Source: Massariosphaeria phaeospora
Lineage: Eukaryota > Ascomycota > Dothideomycetes > Pleosporales
DNA: 64,000 nt
Direction of reading: 5' to 3'
Assembly: GCA_011032825.1 (NCBI GenBank)
Contig: JAADJZ010000009.1
Span: forward strand, 1,488,001-1,552,000
In this document: positions 32,920 to 42,664 of the stretch, piece after piece
Layout of the letters: every line of letters begins with the position of its first letter
Position numbering within the stretch: position 1 is the first letter of the stretch
Translations under genes and position numbers: made by a program
Notes under the pieces: model-generated
Databases searched by the model: none
Told to the model about the DNA's origin: nothing
What the model saw: only the letters and a program-made list of their open reading frames with translations

Positions 32920-35322
32920 TCAAGAAGAGTGCTTCTCGCGGTAGAACTTGGCGGCGTTGACGAGGTTGGTCAGCGCGGCCTTGGTCTCCTTCCACTGGCG
33001 CGTCTTGAGCCCGCAGTCGGGGTTGACCCAAAGCTGGTCGGGCTTGAGGAAGGCCAACATCTCGGCGATGCGGTCCTTGATCTCCTGCTCCGAGGGAACA
33101 CGCGGCGAGTGGATGTCGTAGACACCAGGGCCGATGTGACGCGGGTACGCCTTGTCCTCGAAGACCTTGAGGAGCTTGGCATCGCTCTTGCTGTTCTCGA
33201 TGGAGAGGACATCGGCGTCGAGGGCAGCGATGGCGTGGAAGAAGTCTTGGAACTCGGAGTAGCAGAAGTGGGAGTGGATCTGGGTCGAGTCCTTCACGCC
33301 TGCGCAAGCAAGCTTGAAAGAGTCGACGGCCCAGGCAAGGTACTTCTCGCGCTCTGGGCCGGAACGGAGCGGAAGACCTTCTCGGAGTGCAGGCTCGTCG
33401 ACCTGGATGACATAGATGCCAGCGGCCTCGAGATCGATGACTTCGTCACGCAGAGCAAGCGCAAGCTGCTGAGCTTGCACGGACTGATGGACATCGTCAC
33501 GGGGGAAAGACCATCGCAAGCAGGTGATGGGGCCAGTAAGCATGCCCTTCATGGGCTTCTTGGCGACAGAAGCGGCATACTTTGACTCTTTGACAGTCAT
33601 AGGGGCGGGACGAGAGATGTCGCCGACAATGATCGGGGGTCGGACACATCGGGATCCGTACGACTGCACCCAGGCGTTGGTCGTGAAGACGTAGCCGTCC
33701 AGCCTCTCGCCGAAGTACTGCACCATGTCGTTCCGCTCCGGCTCACCGTGGACGTAGACATCGAGATCGAGCTCATCCTGGATCTTGATCACTTCGTCAA
33801 TCTCCTTCTCGATGAACTTCTCGTACTCCTCGGCAGTGATCTCACCCTTGGTGAACTTGTTGCGCTGGACACGGATCTCCTTGGTCTGCGGGAAGGAACC
33901 GATGGTCGTGGTAGGGAACATGGGGAGGCTGAGGTGCTTCTTCTGCTGAGCATATCGCTCGGGGAAGGCAGACTGGCGCTCGTGCTGGGCAGCGGTGACT
34001 TGAGACTGGCGCTCCTTGACAGCCTTGTTGTTTGTTCGCTCCGAAGAAGCGCGAGCTTTCTGCGAGGCGGCATTGGCCTCCAAGGCCTCGCGAACAGAGG
34101 CAGGGCCGTCAGTAACCGCCTTAGCAATGACGACGACTTCAGACGCCTTTTGGACGGCGAATGAGAACCAGTCTTTGACATCAGCCGCAAGCTTCTTCTC
34201 GCTATCAAGCGAGTGAGGGGTGTGGAGGAGAGAGCTGGAGGTGGCAACAATGACACGTTCCTTTCCGAGCTTCTGTACAGCCGTCTCGACTAGCTCGATG
34301 GATTGCTTGAAGTTGTTTTTCCAGATGTTGCGGCCATCGACGACGCCGACGGAGAGAACTTGGCTGGAACCGAGCTGGCCAATCACACTCTCGAGCTGTT
34401 CTGGGTTCCTCACCAGGTCGATGTGAATGGCATACAGGTTCTTGAGGCTTGAAAATGCGTCGAGGTTGTGGACGACGTCACCGAAGTACGTAGCCAGGAC
34501 AAGCTTGGGAAGGCCTTCACCGGTCAACTTCTCATACGCGGGCTTGAAGGCGTCCTTGACCTTCTGGGGGAGGTCGTAGACTAAGACGGGCTCGTCGATC
34601 TGAACCGTCTCGGCGCCAGCAGCCTTCAGCTTCTCGAGCAACTCGACGTATACGGGCAGCAGCTTGTCGAGAAGCGAGATGGGGTCGACAGTCTGGTCAC
34701 GGTCGGCCTTGCCCAGAGCGAGAAACGACACTGGGCCGATGAGGACAGGACGGGTGACGATGCCAGCCTCCTTTGCCTCGAGGAACTCAGCGACGGGCTT
34801 GGGGTCGGCGGCAAGCTTGAACGTCTGGCCGTCCTGCAGAGTGGGCTTGACGTAGTGGTAGTTGGAGTCGAACCACTTGACCATCTCCTGGAGCGTCTGT
34901 CAGAAATTGTTGGGTGCTGCACTTGTGAACCGACTTACTAAGCTGGGAACGTCGACGCCGTCCTTCTGGTGGCCGCGGCCCATGGCAAAGTACTCATCGA
35001 GAGGGTTGAGCGAGTGCTTGGAGTATCGCTCGGGGATGGCCTAGACATGTCAGTGGACCGGTGCATGCGGAACGAGGAGCGGGAGGCTTACGTTGAACAG
35101 CTGGATGTGGTCGAGGATGTGGTCGTAGAAAGCGAAGTCGTTGCTGGGGATCACGTCGACGCCGGCGTCCTTCTGGATCTTCCAGTGCTCCAGACGCAGG
35201 CGCTTGGCCTCCTTCAGCAGCTCGTCCCGCGAGAGCTTATCTGCCCAGTACGCCTCGTTTGCTTTCTTCAGCTCACGGTTGGCGCCCATGCGGGGGAACC
35301 CGAGCACGGATGACTGGACCAT
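32920..35322 (-). CDS. MET6: cobalamin-independent methionine synthase
   Basis: Catalyses methyl transfer from 5-methyltetrahydropteroyl-triglutamate to homocysteine, the last step of methionine synthesis, in the cytosol. Three exons (35322-35092, 35040-34939, 34896-32920) give 769 aa, the normal family length. The start MVQSSVLGFPRMGANRELKK is the conserved N-terminus. The catalytic C-terminal barrel shows IGSFPQTKEIR, VHGEPERNDMVQYFGE, VQVDEPALREGLPL, IHSHFCYSEF (zinc-binding His and Cys) and NPDCGLKTR (zinc-binding Cys). The two small introns in the first 350 nt have normal borders. The frame is intact although the stop lies only 0.6 kb from the RIP-degenerated island. The gene is divergent from the SDR gene. 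Confidence 0.97.
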
Positions 35323-36355
35323 GGCGGGGTACGTGGTGCCGGAATATGAGGGTTGAGGGGTATGTAGACTGTAATCCGAAGGTGATGGGGTAGATGGAAG
35401 GGGACGGGAGGGGAGGAGTGTGAAGGAAGAGAGAAGGGAAGTGAGGGGGGGCAGGAGGACAATATTGGGGCGGTGGTGTGCTTTTCTGCGTCTTGTTGGC
35501 TTTCCGCGCGCGGGGCGCCACGCTAGCCGCTTTGGCTCACCGCCTTTGCCCGTGAACCACCCTCGAGCTGCAACACTCCCTGCACAGCGCATCGGATGCT
35601 GTATCGAACCTATCTAGCACCGGGCCTCCAAGCATTGCCTGCAATTCCGACCGCTGTTGGTTGCTAACTCACCGAAACGCGCCACCGCTATCGTACTATC
35701 GGCCATATCTCACCACATGGTGTGCAGCACAGTGGTAATCTTTCCGCCGACCTCGGAGACTTTGGACAACGGGCCCAACACATGCTAACGACCAGGACTC
35801 GGGAGGACTTGTTGGGCCTAGGATATGCTGGTGAGCATAAAAAACCCAGTTGTCGTTGAACGACAAGGCCTCGGACCGACCTGATTACCTGTCAGCTTTT
35901 AATGGACAGGTCCCCGATCGTTTAACGTCTGTCTTCACAAAACTCTACTATCTATACTATCCACACTACCTAGCTAGGTGGCGTTCATCCTACCTGCATA
36001 CAAGCCGAGGGGTCTCCTATGAGCCGACGTGAGCCACCCTAGTGCTCTCTGAGTCGTAGAGAACTCAACATCATGGAAATATCGCGAGCCACGCCCATGG
36101 GACCGAAGAACCCATGTGTAACTCATACTAGTGTAGATGGATACCTCTAGAGCCCCGTTACGCTCGCAAATCTCCATGGCGGACCAAGTGTCGGCGGTAC
36201 TTGGGCCGGAACCGAAGAGCTCCCTGTCCCCGCATCTGTTGAAATACGACCCCGCCACCCCGCCAATGAATGTTGCCAAACAAGCCCACGCAAACTCACT
36301 TTCTTGGACAGTAATTTGGTGCCTACTATACTATACCCTTCTACATTCAACAATC
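35323..36355. other. divergent promoter region (MET6 / SDR)
   Basis: About 1 kb between divergently transcribed genes. No CACGTG methionine-regulon box was noticed. The short ORFs appear to be chance. Confidence 0.5.
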
Positions 36356-37313
36356 ATGTCGAGGCCTAATCCTACGCGCACACCGTCCACGAACTTTGGC
36401 GCAGCCTCAAACCAACGTGTCCTCGAAGGCAAGGTGGGCGTTGTAACGGGAGCCTCAAGAGGTACTTTCCACCTACCCGCGGCTCACCATAACACTCTTG
36501 TTGACACGTCTAGGCATCGGTGCCGCAATTGCTCGCAACCTCGCCGCCAAAGGCTGCAATCTCGTCCTCAACTACACCTCCGACTCGTCGACGAAGACCA
36601 CCGAAGACCTAGCTTCCGAGCTCCAGTCTGAATATGGCGTACGAACTGCCATCGTCCAGGCCAACATGGGCTCCGAGAACGGGCCCAAACACATTGTGGA
36701 GGTTGCAAAGAACCGCTTCGCACATCCCAAGACGGGGAAGTTCCAGCTCGAAATCATCATCAACAACGCAGGCGTGGCACGCAACGGCGTGATTGAGGAG
36801 ATCAGCAGCGAAGAGTTCGCACGGCAGTACAACGTCAACGTCCGCGGGCCGCTGCTTCTCCTACAGGCAGCGTTACCGTACCTCCCCCACGACCGCTCCG
36901 GCCGCATCGTGAACGTCTCGTCCGTGAGCTCCGTGCTCGGCTACGCCAGCCAATCCATCTACGGCGGCACAAAGGCAGCCCTCGAAGCCATGACACGCAC
37001 GTGGTCGCGCGAGCTCGCCGAGCGCGCCACCGTCAACGCCGTCAACCCAGGGCCCGTGTCCACCGACATGTATCTCAGCACCGACGAGAAGTTCACAAAC
37101 ATCAACAAGCCGTTCATAGAGAACACGCCGCTATCAGTACCTAGGAAGGGCATCGACCCGGAACACATCTACGAGCCGGCAACAAAGAACGGCGGCAGAC
37201 CGGCGTACAGCGAGGAGATTGCGGGGGTGGTCGGCATGCTGTGTTCGCCTGAGGCGGGGTGGACGACTGGAAGCGTCATCTGCGCCAATGGTGGCATGGT
37301 GTTTAGCACTTAG
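36356..37313 (+). CDS. short-chain dehydrogenase/reductase (FabG-like)
   Basis: Two exons (36356-36461 and 36514-37313) around a 52-nt intron give 301 aa. The intron splits the cofactor motif, so GASRG|IGAAIA (TGxxxGIG) is rebuilt by splicing. NNAG, the catalytic Ser in NVSSVSSVLGYA and YGGTK (YxxxK) are all present, followed by NPGPVSTDMY and the C-terminal ITxxG-like WTTGSVICANGG. This is the classical SDR layout, closest in look to 3-oxoacyl-[ACP] reductase-like enzymes using NADP(H). The substrate cannot be told, and the neighbours do not form a pathway. Confidence 0.9.
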
Positions 37314-38297
37314 ATCTGGCATCTTCATTATGTGGTTGGATAGCGTGCCATGTTCGGTGTGGTCTGGCTGTGGGAAGGTGTGGCCTTCCGTGATTTTGGA
37401 CGTTCACTAGAGTACGGACTAGTGCAACGCTTAACTACTGTTTATATTGTAAACAGACTATCTTGGACAAAGGTGTCTAGTGGAGGTTTATTCAGAAAGC
37501 AGACTATTGTGCTCAGAAGTGTGCCGAAAATAGGAAACGACTGATAGATGAACATTTGGCGACTCCTATACGACTCTTTGTAAATTGCCCCGTATGTTTT
37601 CTCGAAGATGTGGTCACATCTCCATGGATGCAGATGGGTGAGGTGGCCCGTGCGTTGAAAGTAGGAGGCAAGTGCGACGTCAACACCAACCACCTTTCCC
37701 CCCCACTCCCCTCATACATACTCCGTCTTTCCATCACAACACAGTCATTGCGTCGCACTCATCGCATCGCGCCACAATCCATGTAAAAGTCACCAGTCAG
37801 CCACCGTCCACGGATGATGATACCAGATTCGCCGGAGTCCGATGGGGGAGGCGGCGGTTGCTCCGGGCAACGCGTGTTTACCGTCTGGCATGTGCCCAGC
37901 TGAAGCACTGCAACTAGCCTAACTCGCCGCGTCTTGCGCATTCCGCAGCGCCCTCCGGACATTAACCACTGGATATCATTGGCCTGACGTCTGGCTTTGC
38001 CGCTTGTGAAAGGTAGACGCTGACAGCCACGGTCGCGATGGGGGGCTGGGCCTCTGTTTACTGACCCGATAGTCGTCCTCGCTGCCGCTATCCAGCCGTG
38101 CATGAACCGGCGATCTGGAGATACCCCTCCATCTCCCCGTCTGTCCTTCAACCTTCCTCTGATATCCGATCGCCATCCATCGCTCCGTGCGACGCTGTCC
38201 TACCGTCTACCAAACTCCACAGCGCGTTCGATGGAGGAGTCTGTACAGCAGTTGGCCTGACTGTCCCCTCACCCTCGACGCGAGCTTCCTCGTCGAC
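37314..38297. other. intergenic region, no gene seen
   Basis: 3' flank of the SDR gene and promoter of the kelch gene. Overlapping ORFs between 37660 and 38180 on both strands have no domain content. Confidence 0.5.
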
Positions 38298-41200
38298 ATG
38301 GCGCGGTCGAGGACGCCGTCTCTGGGCTCGATGCCATCGTTCGCACTTTTACGTGTGCCTGCTCACTGGGTGCTCTTTATGGTCGCCAATGCCGCAGCCC
38401 AAATGCCATACAACCCGACGCGCATACTCCGAAATGGCTCCCTTCTGTATATCTTCCAGCCCTCATCGAGCGCGCCGTTACAGTTCGAGCTCGGATCAGT
38501 CGACATATCCGCCAGGATCAGCGCATCAGAGCTCCCGTACAACACTCTATACCCCGCGTTACCCTTCCTCGATTCCAACATCCCGCGAGCCTTCAATCCC
38601 GTGCTAGACAAGGGTGGCAATATTACTGTGTATACTGGGGATTGTGCAAAGGGGGCAAGCGCAGCTGAGGTGTGGAGCTTCACGCCTGAGTCGTCGGAGA
38701 AGAGTGGGAATGGAACATGGAAGCAAGAGGATGTCTCATCCGAGGCAGACGCAAAGAATGCTGCTGCAATAGGTCCCAACTATCTTAGCGACGGCATGTC
38801 ATTTTCGGCCGTCGTTGAGGGAGATGAGAAGGACACTGGCGCCTACTATTTCGGTGGCATGTGCCCATCCCAGGACGAGGACAATGGCGACTGGCAATCT
38901 GCCGCGAACTATTCCAACTATATGGTCACCTTGGAGCCTGCGGAAGCCAAAACAGGGCCGCTCAACTACCAACTCGGTGCCTCTACCAGTCGCGGACCCC
39001 CAATCGCTGAAGCGGGATTCACTCTGACAGGCCTCTCCCCCAGTTTCTCGAACCGAAGTGATGGCACCCAGACACAGCAGCAGAACTTCGTACTCGTGGG
39101 TGGTCATACCAGCACTGCATTCATCAACATGTCGCAGGTTGCTCTCTTCTCGCTTCCACAACAAGGATGGACGTTCGTTCCTGTCTCGCAGCCGGATACG
39201 TCAAGGACTGATCTGGCCATCCGCACCGACGTTCAAGAAATAGAGCCGCGTTCGGGACATAGCGCAGTTCTGACTCCCGACGGCCAGCGTCTTGTCATCT
39301 TTGGAGGCTGGATCGGGGATATTGACACACCCGCGGACCCTCTGCTAGCTATTCTCAGCGTGGGAGACGGCTATGGCGGGGAAGGAAACTGGGAATGGTC
39401 TGTTCCCACGACGACCGGCACTTTGTTGCCATCTGATGCAGGCGTCTATGGTCACGGTGCTGCAATGCTCCCGGGTGGTGTAATGCTGATCAAGGGTGGC
39501 TATTCGATACCTAAACCAGCCTCTCGGCGCCGCAGGGCTGAGCCAATTGCCAATACCAAAACGCTCTTCTTCAACGTTACCTCGAATAGCTGGATAACCG
39601 AATACTCACCACCTGAAGGGATTTCCCCTCCGCCTGAGGTAAAGACAGGCCCGCTTTCGACAGCGTCCCAAAAAGCAGGTCTTGGAGTTGGTCTTGGAGT
39701 AGGAATGGCAGCTGTTCTAAGCTTGCTGACTTTCTACATTTGGTACACAAGACGTACAAAGAAGCAGCGTGATACACGCGCGAAGGAACTCAACGATCTT
39801 GCCATGAGCACGCATCGATATAATCTCGGATGCTTGGCCCCGGGCATAGACGGGAGAGGAGGGCAAAGCCAAGCCATGGACTGCTTTGATGACCCAAACG
39901 ATACGTATTTCTATCCTACCTCGGGCCAAGCTCAAAGTGCGGGTCGGCACAGAAATAACGGCCAGGATGCGGAACGAACCGGTCTGCTTGTTGAAGTACC
40001 AAGTCCGACTCGCGGATTGCGACGCAGTCTAGGTGGAAGGCCGCCACAGCAAATGGCCCGTTACGATGAGAGAAGGGTGAGAGGATCGGGTCACATCCAC
40101 TCGATTGATGAGCTCGAGGAGGAACCGGAAGAAGACGTTCCAAACGATGCGACACCACTTACCAGTCAGCCTGAGATGTCGGAGCAACCTACTAAGCAAG
40201 GTGCTTCCATATTCGATAACGTGCCGTTGCTGGACCCGTTCACGGACAAAGGTCGTGTGAATCGAGGGCCAACAAACATCATAAGAGCAGCTCCCACCTT
40301 GTCTGCCTCTGAAAGTCGATCTAGCGCGAACCAAGGTCATGAGCGAGGCGACGAATTAGCAGCACTCAGAGCTTTACCTCCACGGCGATCCAGTCCAACT
40401 TCCAACGGACGGTTATCGCCCACAAAGTCCCATTCGGAGCGCACGGGCTCAAACCTCAGTGAGCGTAGTACACGGTCCAATCTTTCGTCACATTCGGCTA
40501 GCGGGAGTCTTGCTCGTACTGCTTCAATTCGCTCCGCCGCGCTCTTGAATGCGGTACTTTCAAACCCATTCCAAACGCCAGAGGCCAGCCCAACGTCAGA
40601 TCAAGGAGATAGGAATGGTGCGGGCGAGTGGCAGAATGTTGTGGATCCACGAACTGGTTCAATTACTAGCATGCACAGCAATGGCCGACCGACAACAGCA
40701 AGTGGAGATACAGACTCGTTTACAACTGCTCGCGGCTCATTCATGCATTTGCAAGCTGAGGGTGAGGCTTTGCTTGGCGGCAATCCCGATAGAGATAGAG
40801 CAAGACCCGGGACTTCTAGTACGTCTGGTTGGTCTAATCCGTATTCCCATCGCGATACCGAGACAACTATGAGTCGAAACGGGACCACCACGGCAGCCAC
40901 CAGTGTCATTGAGGGCCCGACAAGAAAGAGCGGAGTTGGAAGAAAGAGTTGGCTCGGTAGTGTCAGGAGGGTACTGACAAGATCTATTACCACAACAGAG
41001 GCTCGAACGCGCTCCCTGACTACCTCAACACCCCATTTCGAGTCATATACCGATGATCCATTGTCAGCCATCGCGTCTTCGGCAGCGGGCAATCGCAGAT
41101 CATTCCCCGCATCATCCCCTCCCCGGCGAGCAGCGAGTGATGCAAGCTTCTGGCGTAGCAGACGCGGCAAGCAGGACTGGCTAGACGAAGAGATCGACCC

Positions 41201-41795
41201 CAGTGACCCTCGAGCGCGCTGGCGCAGAAACAGCGGCGATGATTGGGGCGCCCCTGAGGATGAGGCGCTAGCCGAGGAGGAACGTCAACGCCGCAAATGG
41301 AGAGAACGAAGCACGCTCATCAATCTCGGCGACGAAGACCTGCCCACGCCCCACAGTCCGATTCACGGCGGCGAACTCGGCGTCCCTGGCGTCGGCGACA
41401 GGCCTAGCACGCCGGCCGACGAAGACGACTGGGACGTCGAAGCAGCCGTCGAGCGCAGAGTGGTACAGGTCATGTTCACAGTGCCGAAATCGAAGCTGCG
41501 CGTCGTCAATGCGGATGTCGATAGGAGCAGCCTTCTATCGCTTCCTAGAGACACTGGCGAGGACAGCAACAGCAAAGGCGAGCCGGGTAGCAGCAGCCCC
41601 GGCCGCGTCAAGGACATTGCGGGCAGGTTTGAGCAGCTCAGCACGCCGGTGAGGGGCTCGCCCAGGACGTCGCCGGCGCCGTCGCCGGCGCCGTCGATCA
41701 AGTCGGTTAAGATTCGGAATAAGGGGAGTGCGGCGTCCTTGGCTACGAGGCGGAAGGTGAGTGCGCCGAAGGAGGGGGTGAGGGGGATGGAGTAG
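38298..41795 (+). CDS. kelch-repeat single-pass membrane protein with long cytoplasmic tail
   Basis: An intronless gene of 1,165 aa. ATG 38298 is chosen because a hydrophobic signal-like segment (FALLRVPAHWVLFMVANAAAQ) follows; the frame is open upstream but looks like leader. The ectodomain (to about residue 455) has N-glycosylation sites and kelch-type blades such as FVLVGGHTS, RSGHSAVLTPDGQRLVIFGGW and YGHGAAMLPGGVMLIKGGY. A transmembrane helix (VGLGVGMAAVLSLLTFYIWY) is followed by RRTKKQR and about 660 residues of Ser/Arg-rich, mostly disordered cytoplasmic sequence with many probable phosphosites. The topology fits a cell-surface sensor or scaffold of the fungal kelch-transmembrane type. 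The role is inferred. Confidence 0.85.
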   Translation: MARSRTPSLGSMPSFALLRVPAHWVLFMVANAAAQMPYNPTRILRNGSLLYIFQPSSSAPLQFELGSVDISARISASELPYNTLYPALPFLDSNIPRAFNPVLDKGGNITVYTGDCAKGASAAEVWSFTPESSEKSGNGTWKQEDVSSEADAKNAAAIGPNYLSDGMSFSAVVEGDEKDTGAYYFGGMCPSQDEDNGDWQSAANYSNYMVTLEPAEAKTGPLNYQLGASTSRGPPIAEAGFTLTGLSPSFSNRSDGTQTQQQNFVLVGGHTSTAFINMSQVALFSLPQQGWTFVPVSQPDTSRTDLAIRTDVQEIEPRSGHSAVLTPDGQRLVIFGGWIGDIDTPADPLLAILSVGDGYGGEGNWEWSVPTTTGTLLPSDAGVYGHGAAMLPGGVMLIKGGYSIPKPASRRRRAEPIANTKTLFFNVTSNSWITEYSPPEGISPPPEVKTGPLSTASQKAGLGVGLGVGMAAVLSLLTFYIWYTRRTKKQRDTRAKELNDLAMSTHRYNLGCLAPGIDGRGGQSQAMDCFDDPNDTYFYPTSGQAQSAGRHRNNGQDAERTGLLVEVPSPTRGLRRSLGGRPPQQMARYDERRVRGSGHIHSIDELEEEPEEDVPNDATPLTSQPEMSEQPTKQGASIFDNVPLLDPFTDKGRVNRGPTNIIRAAPTLSASESRSSANQGHERGDELAALRALPPRRSSPTSNGRLSPTKSHSERTGSNLSERSTRSNLSSHSASGSLARTASIRSAALLNAVLSNPFQTPEASPTSDQGDRNGAGEWQNVVDPRTGSITSMHSNGRPTTASGDTDSFTTARGSFMHLQAEGEALLGGNPDRDRARPGTSSTSGWSNPYSHRDTETTMSRNGTTTAATSVIEGPTRKSGVGRKSWLGSVRRVLTRSITTTEARTRSLTTSTPHFESYTDDPLSAIASSAAGNRRSFPASSPPRRAASDASFWRSRRGKQDWLDEEIDPSDPRARWRRNSGDDWGAPEDEALAEEERQRRKWRERSTLINLGDEDLPTPHSPIHGGELGVPGVGDRPSTPADEDDWDVEAAVERRVVQVMFTVPKSKLRVVNADVDRSSLLSLPRDTGEDSNSKGEPGSSSPGRVKDIAGRFEQLSTPVRGSPRTSPAPSPAPSIKSVKIRNKGSAASLATRRKVSAPKEGVRGME

Positions 41796-42664
41796 GTGGT
41801 GGATGGGGATTGAGGGGGGGTTTGGGTTCTTACGTGTGCATGTGAAAGTTGACGTTTTTTGGTGGGACGGGTATCTGGGGTTTCGGTTGGGTTGGTCGCG
41901 TCTTGTTTACCGTTACATGTATTTAGCGTAGGGCGTTTTTGGGTTCAGGTCACACTACACTACACTACCTACCCCCCCACCACCAGAGAGAGACGAGACG
42001 ATATGATGGATGGACAGCTCAGCTCAGCTCTTTCTAGACTGGGCTGGTCGGTCATGTCTACCAGTTCAGCTGCGCTGCGCTGAGCTGGCCATACGTGGAT
42101 ATGTATATGTCTCAATCAATGCAATCTACGAATCATTCATTTTATTGGCAATGCATATACAGTGTGATGGCGAGAGTGATGGTTATTCGGTGTGGTGGGG
42201 GCGGCTGCTATGTCAACGGATGTTTTGGCCTTGGCGCCGCGCCGCGTCGGCCGGGAGTCGGGAGTGAAGTTTAGTTTCGCCGCCGGAAGAGAAGGAGGGA
42301 GAAACACGACCTGCAATATACATTGCTGCACGAACGAACGAACGAACGACTACGACTGCACGAACGACGTACTTTCTTCCGCTCAGTATCGTACAGTACA
42401 ACGAATCGAATCGACACGGAACGTAACGGAAAAAGCAGCGAGACACGCGGCTGAACGAGAGACGCATCCCCGCTCCGCTCCGCTCTGCAGGTGCATTCCG
42501 TCTTGTCTGGTGTTGGTCGAGAAGGAGGGAATAAGGAAGAAGGAAGGAAAGAAGAGAGAAAGGAAGGAGGTGTATACGGACGGCTAGCTCAGCTGAGCTA
42601 GGTTGAACAGCCCACGCGGGACGCACGCAGCTACCAGGCTCACATCCCCATTCCACATCCCACA
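41796..42664. other. intergenic region with ACGA microsatellite
   Basis: 3' flank of the kelch gene, an (ACGA)n run at 42332-42350, and a purine-rich leader before the DUF3405 gene. No gene seen. Confidence 0.5.
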
